This document shows, piece by piece, positions 12,216-23,430 of a DNA stretch of 64,000 bases. The translations under genes were made by a program, and so were the position numbers. This DNA is from Platycnemis pennipes. Taxonomy: Eukaryota; Arthropoda; Insecta; Odonata; Platycnemididae. The DNA lies in contig OW121857.1 of the NCBI GenBank assembly GCA_933228895.1, forward strand, positions 79,293,672 to 79,357,671, given 5' to 3'. A model generated the notes under the pieces. That model was given only the letters and a program-made list of their open reading frames with translations, was not told where the DNA came from and ran no database searches. Position 1 is the first letter of the stretch; the number at the start of each line of letters is the position of its first letter.

Positions 12216-14755
12216 TACATTTTCCAAAGTCACTGTCTTTTGAAGGCTTAACTCCTTTCCAAAACTAATGAATTGTTCTTCTCCGAGCGCATGCTTCTTC
12301 TCGCTTTTCCCGGGTGAATGACCCTTTGATGGTCTTATTTCATCATCGAAGTTTATCTATACATAAATACTGTATATGCAGATGCATTAATGCGTTCCTC
12401 CTGCAGTAGCTACTTCAAAATCGCTATTCTCCAGATGCCAGCACCAAAAATGGATATTTTTCTACTCCTCTTAGAGCGTTATAAATAAAAAAGCGTCAGG
12501 CCACCAATAATATCGTACTCATCACTAGGGGTATTATGTTGCATCACTTTTGAGAATGCTCTCTCCTTTTTCATTCCACTGACTGCTTTGTTGATATCTG
12601 AGAATATTTCCGCGCTAGATATTTCTGGGTCTAAGATGAAATTAGCGTCAATAAACACACGTGATGGGGCAGAACCAGTTAGGTCTTTGTTTCGGGTTTA
12701 TAAAAAAAACCTTTCCTTTGTTATTTCACGCATGTCGTTAATGCATCACGAATATTATCGCATGAGCGCGAGCACGCCAAACCTAAAGAAGTAGTATTAA
12801 TTTTTTACGATTTTGGATCCATAGCTCAGACTATTAGTTTTCCAAACGGCCACTCGGTTGTGGTGAGCGAAGGGGTGGTAAAAATGATATTAAACTCTTT
12901 TAAAAGTAGGGGGGGGGGGGTTACATTTGTAATATTTATAGTTGAAATGCTGGAAGTCACCCAATTTGCACCAAGTCATAAGATTAATGGTGGTGTTCTA
13001 CGGGTCCGGATAGGTTTTCATGGAATACTTCAGCTCTTTTTCGACATCCCTGAGCATAACTTTCCAACGCTATTTCCTTCTTTAGTTCGGAATAAGTCCA
13101 CTTTCCTTCATGTCATCAAATAAATTATTTTCCTCCTTCTTTTCTTCATGATTACTCTCACTTCTTTTGACTAGCCTTCACCATTAATTACTTGGTACAT
13201 GCATGGTACTCTACCGCCTCTAATTTCCTGTATCGCCAAAAGGCATCAAAAGTTAGGCTTTAAACTATGAAATGCTGTATTAAAATAATTATATTTTTTA
13301 ATATTATAGCTACTTTACTTTCTTCTCAACCAAGCGTGGTACCTCCTTATTTGTCTTACTTTCCTTTCATCTTAATTCTCAATAAGCTTAAAAAAGTACA
13401 TATACTCATCAAAGCGAATATCTCCATATCTAGGTATGTATCGTCGGAGTATTAAAATTGCGCCAGAACTATGCAAGATATGATATCTAATTAGCTGCGA
13501 ATGTAAATTTTAATTGGATTTTCTCTCAGATGATTGAAACGGTAAATATTGCCCTTGCATTTTCACGTTCCTTGAAAGAGAGGAATGAGTAATTTACTCA
13601 ATGGCGCTGAGTGTACTACTAGCTCTCGTCACTAAATTTAACGGCGTGTAATTTACTAAGCTATGTCGAGTGAATTATCCGTTAATTTTCCAATGTACCT
13701 ATCGCCGGAATAGAAAATGAGGACCTTGCTATGCAACGTCAAAATTACCGTTATGTTGGCATGCATTTTATTCCACATTGCCGTTCCAAGAATCCAGTTC
13801 CTAACTCTCAAGACTTAGTTCCCTGTAATTACAAGCTTCGGGCCGCCTGCGCTACAATAATTTCGTAATTTTCTCCCAGGCCCAATGCATCCGTCCGACT
13901 CATGCAAAACGATGCATCAGCCGGTGAGTAGGTACCTACACTTCATATGTATGTGTTCCATTATATCATTTTGAAGTATTTATTTCGGGGCGTCGGGCAA
14001 AAAAAAAACAAAGATGACCGAGGCCTTTTCTTTGTCACTGAAAGGCACACGGCGTATAATAATAGGTTGAGAGTTATTACGACCAACCGCGACCGCTCGG
14101 GACATATTTATATTCGGGTCCGTCACTTACAGGCGCCGATCCCAACTGCTGGATGCATTCATTTCGACGTTTCCTGAGCATTCCTCCGTAATGGTCGCCA
14201 CCAACACGCTGTTCGTAAGCTTGTCCCTTCCCGCTTGGGTGTCCTCACAGCCTTTTATGATAGACGCGTGACATTTACGCCTCTTCCGTCAGCCACCCCT
14301 CACCCCCCTGGCGACATTCCAGAAACAATTAGCCTGTTTCATCGACGCCATTGCCGCTCATTGTATTCCGGAATGATTTTCGAGCCGCGTAAATTATCGT
14401 GTCTTCCTCCAGCACTCCTTTTTTCTTCCCTTCGCTCCACCCTCCTCGAACTCATCAAACCATCAGTTGGAATCTCACGGCAGGAATATGAGGATCGGAT
14501 CGTAAAAAGCCGGTCGGAAATACAAAGTCAAGTGTACAATCCTGGTAGAGTTTCGTTGGTGTAGCAGTAATGGTAGGACTCGTAGCCCGCGGAGTAATTG
14601 TGTCTTAGTAACCATGGAAGTAAAAATTACTGGAAGCGGTATCTCAGCTGATACGTGATGCAAGTTCGGCCATTGTAGTCGGCACTATAGACCTAAATAG
14701 TAAGCACGGATCAAGTTACTTTTGCGCGCGGATGAACTTAGAATAGTCATGAAAT
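12216..14755. other. Unassigned DNA, about 2.5 kb
   Basis: Apart from a 12-G homopolymer at 12909-12920, nothing specific is visible. Frames such as 14235-14564 lie in a locally CpG-richer patch with matching open frames on the opposite strand and no known domain. Confidence 0.4.
12909..12920. repeat. Homopolymer of 12 G
   Basis: Uninterrupted G run preceded by aaaagta and followed by ttac. It could be length-polymorphic or an assembly-sensitive site. Confidence 0.9.
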
Positions 14756-15440
14756 TGCATTCGTCAGATAAACAGTGAAAAGTACAGTAGTGCAAAAAAA
14801 TGCAAGTATATAATTCCATTAGTATAAATCTCTACCAGCCGTTTTTGATAGAATAAACGAATTATAGACTATAAACTGTCACCATATACTATTACTATTA
14901 ATATAATAAACTATTACTAAACTATAAAGTAGTATAAAGAGTATTAATATTTCTCTGAATTAATCTGACGAAGATTTATTGTTCTCGCTGTATTGATATT
15001 CCGTTGTATTTCATGTTTTAATATTCGTTCAATTATGTTCTCTATTAGAGGACCTAAAAAACATCATGTTTTGGTGACGCCTAATCCTTTTCAAGTATGT
15101 ACCCTTGTTCCGGTAGAGTTATTTGAATTAGGAAGACGGTCGAAAACTGAGATCATGATTAAAATACGTTATTAAGAATAGATGAGCAAATTCGATAGTG
15201 GCGAATATTAAACGATTAAAAATGATTTTTCATGAAATCTTTTTAAATCGTTTTATGAATATTATAATATTTTGTAAATATATAAAAATACATTTATATA
15301 TAAATTTTATATACCTAATAAAAAAAAGGTATTGCATAAAATTTATTCAATAAGAATTCACTTACTATGTTTTTCCTGCTTTTTCTTATGTAATTATTCT
15401 GTATATACGGTACCTACTAATTCCTACTCAGACAAGAACT
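14756..15440. other. Very AT-rich low-complexity stretch
   Basis: Repeated ACTATAAA, TATTACTA and TATATAAA-like words make this one of the most AT-rich parts of the window. No gene is supported. Confidence 0.5.
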
Positions 15441-16424
15441 TCCACGTTTTGGTAAAGTAAAGGAAAAAATACTTTTGTGTTTTAAATGTACAATGTTTAA
15501 ATTAGGAAATTTATAGTTTTCAACCGCCATCGATAATAGTATGTTCATATTGAGCTTTACCCTCAACAGCTAGACCGGTCATGGGGTTGAACACTTCACA
15601 TTTGGCTGTATTTTTCAAACGGAAATCTTGAGTTTTTTTCATGGCATGTTAACGAGTATAGTAGTCTGCTTGATTTCCTCTGTCGAGTTCTCGAGCTAAG
15701 TGATACTAATGCGAGACTTTTTTGCTCCTCGGCAAGCCTTCTTAAATTGGAGTATTTATATTGTCAGGATGGAGAGCATCAGATACACCCAACGCCTTCA
15801 CGTAGGGGGGATAGCGCAATAACGAACGCATATAGATGCGCTCATTGTTCTTTCACCGCCTGTCCGTCCGATCTGTCCATCGTTCTCCCAGCTCGAGCTC
15901 TGCTCACTGTCAGCGGCACCTCGTAAGTTTTTCAGCACTCGGCAACTCGGTTCTGCTTCTTGGGCATCCAGTTTCCGCGTTCTCGCTACGCATAAAGCTA
16001 TCCGGTCTTTTGATGTTTTATCAGAGTATCTGGTTTGAATTCATCGTTTTTGAATCGAACCCCTTTCGGAGCTCGCCGGGAAATGAGCCAATCCTTCAAC
16101 ATAGGATCGAATGGAATGTATTTGGACTCTCCTGTATCTATGTAAAAGAATCGACGTTCCCTCCACCATCTTGTGGTACTTTTCTCAACAATATTTTGGG
16201 ATTTCATTGCACCGGATGATTAGTGGCCATGAGTTATGGCAATCGCCCTGCTCGTATGCTCTGAGATATATACATTTTTTGAGTACTCAGGCACGACAAA
16301 TCAGCCACTACTTAGTTTTTCCTCAGTTGTTTCTTATTACTTGGCACTACCGGTTTCAACCTATCAGGTGTAATACTAGTCATCTGTGTATTGAAGTCTG
16401 TTTCCGCTCTAATGGGTGCTTCAG
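15441..16424. other. Unassigned DNA with overlapping open frames
   Basis: A 127-codon plus-strand frame (15836-16219) overlaps a 69-codon minus-strand frame. Neither has a domain I recognise. On the reverse strand at about 16320-16410 there is CAGATGACTAG followed by GGTTGAAACCGGTAG. The GAAAC block following a CTGATGA-like block recalls hammerhead-like cores in retroelement repeats, but pairing is poor here. Confidence 0.3.
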
Positions 16425-16720
16425 ACCAGGAGGAAAGGCACAAGGATGGGAATGAAAGGAAAAGGAGGAAGGGTAGAGAGAAACCCGGCGTCGGCATTAG
16501 TCTACCCTTAACGTAAAGGTATCAAGGGGACCACGGCTCAACGTCCCATCCGACGGGCGGAGTACTGTACACGAACATTCTCTACAGAGATTCAAGTAGG
16601 GGCCGGATGGCCAATGAAAAATATCTACTACTGTCGAGATTTGAAGACGGGCCCTCCTGGTGAAATACATACAGACTAATGGTTTGGTATATAGATATAT
16701 AAAAGAGGGAAGGAGGCTAC
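16425..16720 (-). repeat. tRNA-derived SINE (ATGCCGACG-body family)
   Basis: Reverse-strand reading gives a B-box-like CGTCTTCAAATCTCGAC, then TTTTTCATTGGCCATCCGG, CCCCTACTTGAA, CGTTAAGGGTAGAC and TAATGCCGACGCCGGGTTTC. The same ordered blocks are found at 19.57-19.80 (minus), 49.55-49.83 (plus) and 62.18-62.47 kb (plus). The matching minus-strand open frame is incidental. Confidence 0.7.
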
Positions 16721-17601
16721 CTGGGTGATTGGGTTGATTGAAATGGTCGAGGAGGGGAGAGCAGGAAAATAACAAATGGTCATTTGCAAAGTTGCGTTTT
16801 AAATAGACGCTCTTAACAATGTCTAACTGTTTAAGAGGGTCTAGGTGTAGGTACGGGCGCCAAGTGTGGATTCTCTCGATGTTCTCAAAATAAAATACCG
16901 TATCTGGTATTTTTATTGTGGAAATACATATGCATTCATTGTATTTAGCTTTGAATACTCCACCCAGTCACCGTAACAAACTAATTCAATGGAAATTTAC
17001 GTGGACCTAAACTTTTTGTACCATCATTATTGTTGTTGGTACTCTACCGGTCCTGCGTTAGATTTGAGGGTCATATCTTCACCTGCTTTCTCTCTTTCGA
17101 ATACTATTTCCTCGCCTCTTGTTCAGCATTCATCTTCCTCTCCATTCCGCTAACCCTCTACATTCTTCTCCACACACACACAATATATAACTTACAGACC
17201 TCCAATTTCTAGAGGCTCGAGAAATGTGCTCTTCGAATGCAGTGACAACGCATGTTGTTCTGTTGTTGATAGACGGTTATAATTAGCAATCTTGCTTCGC
17301 TCCCGGCTAAATACTGCGCAATTTGATACCTATCTTCTCTCCTTATCTCCGCTGTTTGGTCGGAATAATCTAACAAGACACATCTATTTAATCTATCCCT
17401 TCCTAAGGGTAAATATTCACTAATTTCGTCCTCTCGAATGTCAAAAAATTCTTGCCTCCAAAGATACCGTCACAGTCTCTTCCTTAATAATGAAGGCCTA
17501 TGTATCACTTACTCCACAATGTTTTCACGCGACATCCTTTTCTCTCCTCCTATTGTATGATTTTACTTGCCGTCATCTTTTATTTTCTGTGATAGTACTT
17601 A
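16721..17601. other. Unassigned DNA
   Basis: Contains a short CA dinucleotide run near 17171 and pyrimidine-rich patches at 17080-17170. No gene or named repeat. Confidence 0.45.
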
Positions 17602-18255
17602 ATCTACATCTACGTAATGCCCTGTGAGCAACCACGAGGTTGTGCGGCAGGGGGTGAAGATCATCAAACATGCACCACTTACAGGCAACTAGGGGCTAAA
17701 ATGTTACATAGATAAGCACATGTTCGGTATGAGTCACGTGCAACCAGATGGTTAGTATCTTCTAATGTCCTAATTTAATTGATTACTGGCTAGAAAGGCT
17801 ATTTTTTAAATATGTTCATCTTTATTTCCCTAGCATGGGTTAGTAATGCTAGAGCATGCTTTGTGCACAGCAGACTACGACCCTTTTATTATGCTGCCTG
17901 TAGTGTTTTCTTATAGTACGCGGGAAGAACGAACTTTTAAATCTATTGGTATGAAAATCTCTCTAATCTTGTTTATCTGATAAAATCTAGCATAATACGC
18001 AGGAGTTCTTAATATATTTCTTACATCATCTGCAAACATATGAACTTCGAATACACTTAAAAGCTCAATCCTAAATTTTACCTTGCTTTCCGATAGTAGT
18101 GTCCATCATAGTTCTTGTATTAATCTCGTAACACCAATAAACGTATCGTAACGGCATTTAAGAAATATAGCTGATTTCCTTACTGCGCGCTCCAATTCCT
18201 TTATATTACGTATACCTAAGTTTTACGATCCCGTGACGTATCCATGGTGGACGAC
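17602..18255 (-). pseudogene. Degraded CR1/L2-like retrotransposon copy: reverse transcriptase C-terminus plus 3' end
   Basis: Reverse-strand translation, with frameshifts and stops, follows the element at 20.3-21.16 kb in order: a KELERAVRKSA block, GVTRLIQEL, a SES-KVKFRIELL stretch, DVRNILRTPAYYARF, QINKIREI and RFKSSFFPRTIRK. It then continues through matching 3' UTR to TGATGATCTTCACCCCCTGCC and GTAGATGTAGATT. The block order and the YYARF and FFPRTIR matches make common origin clear. 5'-truncated, multiply broken and not functional. Confidence 0.85.
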
Positions 18256-18856
18256 TATAGGTGGCGTGTTGTTTTTCCCTCGGGATTCAAAACAAACTAC
18301 GTGCATTATTTACCCAATTTTTATCCTTCCATTCCATCAATATAGTGTACGTCTATTGTTTCACGCGACCAGCGAGAGGATAATGCAGAATCTCGAGGAG
18401 CCAGCGTTTGAGATGTATAGATGGATGCGTCAGCGAATAAATAGATCGTCTTTTTGTTTCCTGGAATATTCCTTGGGATGATGGCAGCTTTCTTGGAACA
18501 TCATAGACGACATTGTTTACTTACGAGCTCATTTTCTAGGTTGGAACGCGATATGGTTTACCTTCTTACTCTTTTTAGTTTACCTCCATCCCTTCCCTAT
18601 CCTCGCTCGACGAAATCGCTTGGTTAAGATTTCAAAGAGGATGGAAATCCGAAAAATAAGTATGGAAACGCGCGCGAGATGTGTGTTCCTATTACCTAGT
18701 ACACTATAGGATTGCATGTAAGAGGTAGTTCCGGGAGAAAGCATATGAGAACAATATTTAGAAAGCAAAATACAAGTATCTTCATTGCATATATTGGGTT
18801 GCGCGATTTTTCATAATGATAATAGTTGTACGGAGGAAGCGATTGACAAGCTTCTG
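18256..18856. other. Unassigned DNA
   Basis: An 82-codon frame at 18233-18481 overlaps the expected 5' continuation of the CR1-like copy on the opposite strand and has no recognised domain. No other feature is visible. Confidence 0.4.
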
Positions 18857-18925
18857 CTTCTACATAATACCCTGCGAGCCACTATTAGGATATGTGGCGG
18901 GGTGAATCAGCTCTATACATGAACT
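18857..18925 (-). repeat. CR1/L2-like 3' terminal module
   Basis: The plus strand reads ttctacataataccctgcg followed by agccactattaggatatgtggcgggg, the reverse complement of the conserved terminal module. Homology ends soon after, so the copy is very short. Confidence 0.7.
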
Positions 18926-19571
18926 ACCTATCATCCTTAATGAGGAGTAGTAGCTGCATTTTAACCTAACTATAAGTGATTTTAAGATTTTAATGTGATT
19001 TTTTAATTAAATTAATTGTAATACAATAAATAATAATATAAAAATTTGAGGTTTAAAATATTTACGAGTTGAAGATCTCTAAAATAAAAAAGTGCAAAGT
19101 TATCATCTCGGTAACTTACGAAACTAATAAATTTATGATTCTATGTGGAGAAAAGAAACATGCCTAAGAAATGTTAGCCTCAGGTTTAAAGATATCTGTC
19201 TAAATACAAAATAGTGTATTACAACAAGGCCATACCTGTTGAGAAATATGATTTTCTACACCAAAGACCGAATCGACAAAGCTCAAAGGAGTGGAGTTTA
19301 CCGATTAAAATGTCATGTCCTCCCGGCCAATTGTATCGGCCAAACAGTAAGAATGTGTTCAATGGCAGGGTTAAAGAAAATGAAGGCAAATTAAAAAAAA
19401 AGCTTCGCTGTTCGAAACACATCTCTTTGAAAATAACCAGTGGTTTTTCTGGATTAAAATACTGGAGTGGTTTTAACCACTTAATTTTGAACTGACCATC
19501 TCCACAAGGAGACAGCTATAACCCTGTATGCATTCAAGGAAATATAGGGAAAATTAGGTAGAAATAGAAAT
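18926..19571. other. Unassigned AT-rich DNA
   Basis: A 93-codon frame (19214-19495) has no recognised domain, and an open frame also exists on the other strand. Treated as background. Confidence 0.4.
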
Positions 19572-19800
19572 CTTTCAGTGAATGGAGGAAGGGTAAATAT
19601 AAACCCGAAGTTGGTATTACCTTGCACTAAGTTAAAGGTGCCAATAAGATCACAATTCAGCGTCACGTAAGACGTATGGAGTATCGAACTCCATAAAGCA
19701 CTCAGTAGGGACCGGTATACCCATGGAAAATCTTCGTCACTTTTAGAATTGTCTTAAGAACCTCAACAACTCGAAACAACTACCTTTAACTCGATCCCTC
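19572..19800 (-). repeat. tRNA-derived SINE (ATGCCGACG-body family), degraded
   Basis: The reverse strand gives GATTTTCCATGGGTATACCG, GTCCCTACTGAGTGCTTTATG, TTGGCACCTTTAAC and a diverged AATACCAACTTCGGGTTT, matching the ordered blocks of the copies at 16.4 and 49.55 kb. The tRNA head is barely recognisable. Confidence 0.6.
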
Positions 19801-20299
19801 TTGATTTTCCATACTATGTTACGCCAAAGCGTTGAAAATTTTGCGTTTCCCAATAATTTTACCATAATTTTAGACTTTAAAATTGCTGAATCAAGCACAT
19901 AAGTAATGTTAAGAAGTATTTTTTACTATTTAAGGGGATTTAAAAAGTAGTTTCTGCTTAAACTCCGATTCCATAGGTCCAACATGGAGTTCGACCACAT
20001 AACAGGTTCCAAGGCTTATGAAATCACTAACGATGTGGGTAGTTCCTCTTCTCTTACCCCTTCTGATATTCTGCTCAGATTTCTAAAATATCTGCTACCC
20101 GTAAAATCACATGACCAGGGTTTATCTAAATCTAGAAACTACATGTAGATTAAAACCGAGATTATCGGTCAATATCCGAACTGTACCCGCCATGCTAATC
20201 GCACCGTGTACAGGAACAGTGTACTATAGAAACAGGGTATTTGTTTAACTACCTGGGAGATACTTAGGTTTACTGCCTTGTTCGTTCGATGAATCTCAA
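19801..20299. other. Unassigned DNA upstream of the CR1-like element
   Basis: This may include decayed 5' coding sequence of the element that follows, since the frame just upstream of it reads like a thumb-region lead-in, but no conserved block can be aligned further than about 20300. Confidence 0.35.
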
Positions 20300-21162
20300 A
20301 AAGCCTGGAAAGTAGTCATTGAATACAGATCATGAATTATGCCACTCTTTTTTTCTAATTCGATAGAGCGATCCTATAGAATTAATAACACGAAGATCGA
20401 AAACGTTGAAACCGTAAGATATTTAGGTGTAACAATCACTAAAGATTTATCGTGGGGAAGACACATAAGGGAAATATGCGGCCGAGCGAAGAGAAAGCTA
20501 GGATTTATAAAAAGAGTACTTGGGAAATGTGATGAGAAGACAAAAGAGCGATGCTACTTTTCACTAGTTAGGCCCCACCTTGAGTATGCAGCCAGTGTAT
20601 GGGATCCTAATGAATTAGGTTTGATGAGAGAACTAGACAGTGTGCAGCGTAGAGCAGCTAGGTTCGTCAAAAGGTGTTACGATAGGTTGAGTAGTGTATC
20701 AGAATTAATACAAGAATTAGGGTGGGAATCATTATCAGAGCGTAGATTAAAGTTCAGATTAAATCTATTAGAGAAATTTCAATCGGATAGCTTTACTGAA
20801 GATGTTAGGCACATATTAAAAACACCAGCGTATTATGCTAGATTCGACCAGATAAATAAGATTAGAGAGATAGATTGTCGTACAGATAGATTCAAAATGG
20901 CATTTTTCCCCCGTACTATAAGAGAACAGAATAGGCAGCATAGGAAAGGGATAGGTAGGGGAAATATTTTAGAGTATTCTGTAGTGCATGATGCATGTAT
21001 TAACCCCTCAAATACTATAGATACTAACAATCTAGTTGCATGAGACCCTTTAGTTGCTTGCTTGCATGCTAGTAGTGCATGCTTGGTGACCTTCACCCTC
21101 TGCCACACACCCTCTCGGTGGCTTGCAGGGTATCGTGTAGATGTAGATAGATGTAGATGTAG
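20300..21162 (+). mobile_element. 5'-truncated CR1/L2-like non-LTR retrotransposon with tandem-repeat tail
   Basis: The copy contains the C-terminal part of the reverse transcriptase ORF, a short 3' UTR with CTTCACCCTCTGCCACACAC, the module GGTGGCTTGCAGGGTAT and a tail of GTAGAT/TAGATG units. 5' truncation and a short tandem-repeat tail are typical of CR1/L2-group elements. It is the least damaged copy in the window and serves as reference for the fragments at 10.8, 17.6, 18.86, 39.57, 41.74, 54.37 and 54.56 kb. Confidence 0.85.
20339..21043 (+). CDS. Reverse transcriptase C-terminal fragment of a CR1/L2-like retrotransposon
   Basis: The 234-codon uninterrupted frame carries the post-catalytic part of a non-LTR reverse transcriptase. 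At about residues 28-41 it has a VRYLGVTITKDLSWG block, at 77-92 SLVRPHLEYAASVWDP, at 102-109 QRRAARFV, and around 122-137 ELIQELGWESLSERR, all standard for the thumb and connection region of CR1/L2/Jockey-type enzymes. The catalytic FADD region and the endonuclease are absent. The ATG is an accident of truncation: the reading frame upstream has a stop, and a frameshifted lead-in LNTDHELC resembles the usual LNP.KC motif. It is a remnant, not an active gene, but the absence of stops suggests relative youth. Confidence 0.85.
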   Translation: MPLFFSNSIERSYRINNTKIENVETVRYLGVTITKDLSWGRHIREICGRAKRKLGFIKRVLGKCDEKTKERCYFSLVRPHLEYAASVWDPNELGLMRELDSVQRRAARFVKRCYDRLSSVSELIQELGWESLSERRLKFRLNLLEKFQSDSFTEDVRHILKTPAYYARFDQINKIREIDCRTDRFKMAFFPRTIREQNRQHRKGIGRGNILEYSVVHDACINPSNTIDTNNLVA

Positions 21163-21989
21163 AAAAGCAATAGCTGTAAGTGAATACGAATAATGTGAAG
21201 AGGCGATAGTAATTAGCACAGTTTTTGCAACAAATCACAAAATGGCTAATATATATTTCCACTTAAGTAGGTACAAATGAAACGTGGATAAGGTTTTGAG
21301 TGGGTATATATGGTAGTGTGACAGCAGTGAAGCATTTCAAAGAAAGGGAAAAGCGGTTTGTGGGAGGATGCAGTGAGTGAAGTAAAGTCAGAAAATTATT
21401 TTAACCCCCTGCTTCTGTATCAGTCATTGATACAGGGTCTTTTCTTGATTCTAAGTTATTTTCAGTTACATTTTGATATTCATCTGGCTGTTCTTAACAC
21501 AAATATTTCACGAAATTATCAACGAGGAATTAAAGTCGTCCGTTGTCCATTGGATGTCATATGAGCACAATGTTGCATTTGTTCGATTGCAACATCAGCA
21601 GCTTTTACATCTTGAGAACAGTGCTTCATGCATGCATACATTGCCCAATATTTTTACAGTTAGGACTGTATTGGAGCACCAAAATTTAGCTTACATGATG
21701 TATTAGGTACTTTATGAATACACAATGAATAATTGGGTGGAATTTGGTATCGTCGAGCATTTTTGTAACATGCATTACGATAAGATAACGGCTGAAACAA
21801 TTGTGCTGTTTCATAACACAAATAAATATGTTTTCAAAAGCAATACTAAGTCTCAAATACCTCGACTGACTCGCACAGAATAGACTGGTAGTCGTGGCGT
21901 GTCGAATAACTCGCAGTTTCGTGGAAATTATGAAGGAGAAATGGAAATGATGGAGCGTGTATTGGATGCTTTTTGAGCTTTGGAAAGGA
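21163..21989. other. Unassigned DNA
   Basis: Several short frames exist on both strands without recognised domains. No repeat found. Confidence 0.45.
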
Positions 21990-22260
21990 TATGAAAATTG
22001 AGTTAGACGGTGAGTGATAAAAGTGAAGCATGGTATGTTTATCAGTTGGGTGGGGCGGTAGGCGGAGAGAGGAATTTGTCGGAGAAGTTCGAAGGAGAAG
22101 GTTTGAAAAGGCTGGAGAAGGTTTAGAAAGTTGATTGGGGTGAAGGTAGGGTGAGATCAAAGGTGGATTATGGAGTGAGTGTGGAATAGGGAAGTAGGGA
22201 ACGGGAATTTTGGTTGGGTGGTGGTGGTATGAAAAAGAGTTTATCTGATTCAGACTCTGG
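21990..22260. other. Polypurine-rich island
   Basis: The plus strand is G/A/T-rich with few C, for example ggtgggtggtggtggtatg. The complementary frame (21846-22346) is 166 codons, rich in Pro/Ser/His, and best explained by composition. Confidence 0.45.
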
Positions 22261-22309
22261 CAGCCGTTATTAATCTGTGTGGAGGAGGATGTTAAAATAT
22301 TATCAAGAT

Positions 22310-22387
22310 TTGGGTTGATGCAGTGGCAAGAGTGTTGGCTTCCCATTCCGAGGCTTTGGTTTGAATTCCTGCAGTGGCAGAGATGTA
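22310..22387 (+). repeat. tRNA-SINE head interrupted by mariner
   Basis: TTGATGCAGTGGCAAGAGTG (A-box-like) and GGTTTGAATTCCTG (B-box-like) form a tRNA-derived head that stops at the left end of the mariner element. No clear continuation was found beyond the mariner's right end, so the rest of the SINE may be decayed. Confidence 0.5.
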
Positions 22388-22954
22388 AGTGGCGTGGTCA
22401 AAAACTAACGGGAATTTCCGTTTTTCTTAAAGAATATTTATTTATTAAGCAGCATCAGTTTTGATCCCTTCAAAGTAATCCCCCTCAGATATAATACACT
22501 AGTGCCAGCGTGTTTTCCAATTTTGGAAGCTTTTCTGTAACTCAATTTTCGGCATAGAGTTCAACTCCTTCAGCGATCGTGTTTTCATATCATCAATAGT
22601 GGCAAAACGTCGTGCTTTCGTGGTTCTCTTCCGCCTCGGGAATAGAAAGAAGTCACAGGGGGACATATAAAGGCGAATACGGTGGCGGAGGCAAAATAAC
22701 TGTTTTTATTACCAAAATATCATAAACAAGCGGTGAGGTGTGAGCGGGAGCATTATTGTGGTGCAATTTTCACGAGTTGTTTTGCCACATTTCTGGGCGT
22801 CTTTGTCGTATTGATTCACGTTAACGGTGCATAACTTTCAGGTAGTATTCCTTATTGACCGTTCGACAATATGGCAGGAACTCATGATGCACTACGCCAT
22901 TGAAATCGAACAAATCAGTGAGAAGTCATTCCCGTTATTTTTTGATCACACCCC
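22388..22954 (-). mobile_element. Internally deleted mariner (Tc1/mariner superfamily) with both inverted repeats
   Basis: The left end reads GTGGCGTGGTCAAAAACTAA then CGGGAAT. The right end read inward gives GGGGTGTGATCAAAAAATAA then CGGGAAT. The inner 24 positions match at 21. Each end abuts a TA (22386-22387 and 22955-22956), the usual mariner target. A full mariner is about 1.3 kb, so roughly the 5' half of the transposase has been lost, with the right inverted repeat brought close to mid-gene sequence. Defective, nested in a SINE head. Confidence 0.85.
22448..22925 (-). pseudogene. Mariner transposase C-terminal half, frameshifted
   Basis: Reverse-strand reading gives LFDFNGVVHHEFLP, RTVNKEYYLKVMHR, LHHNNAPAHTS, PPPPYSP, MSPCDFFLFP, ARRFATIDD, LKELNSMPK and SEGDYFEG, in the order of mariner transposases. 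The DD34D site is damaged: the second Asp (HDNA motif) is Asn, from codon GAT to AAT at 22755-22757. The third Asp in PCDFF (22652-22654) is kept. An extra base near 22667-22672 shifts the frame between YSP and MSPCD, a stop follows MHR, and a TAG lies at 22499-22501. The N-terminal DNA-binding part and first catalytic Asp are missing. Clearly dead. Confidence 0.9.
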
Positions 22955-23077
22955 TATGGTGGGATCACTTCGAGTGCAGTACTCCGCCGTTGGTCGTTTT
23001 CCTCGCATAATATTATTAAAATACAGAATAATAGAATAATAGAGACAATTATCCATAATCTCAAGGAATTTGCGTAT

Positions 23078-23430
23078 TTCATGGAATGAATGATGAATAT
23101 AAAATGGGCCAACCGAGTGACCTTCGGAGAAGTCCTAGAGATAGAAGTGAGACAGAGAAGTCTTCTGAGAACTTTAAAAAGAAGACGGGATACTTAATCT
23201 GCTTGAGACGTGATGGTCAGATGAAGACAATCGTCGGGGGAAAAGTGAATGGGGATAATGGAAAACGAAGGCCTAGCATGAGATATATAGAGCAACATAA
23301 TGAAGGATGTGAAAGAGAAGATTGAAAATGTATACATATGAGTATTATGTAAATATGAAGAAGTTAGCTGATAAGACGAAGACGAAGGAAGCTGCGTCAA
23401 ATGAATCTTAGTGTTGTTGATGAATAACGA
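23078..23430 (+). pseudogene. RTE-like retrotransposon 3' fragment
   Basis: Translation in shifting frames gives NIKWANRVT, RSLLRTLK, DGQMKTIVGGKVNG, NGKRRPSMRYIEQ and, near the end, AASNES-like sequence, followed within about 30 bp by a GTTGTTGATGA tail. This is the C-terminal tail of an endonuclease-reverse transcriptase ORF of RTE type, a family with very short 3' UTR and trinucleotide tails. 5'-truncated; the LIGHILRH block is partly deleted. Six other copies or copy fragments of the same or related families are in the window. Confidence 0.75.
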
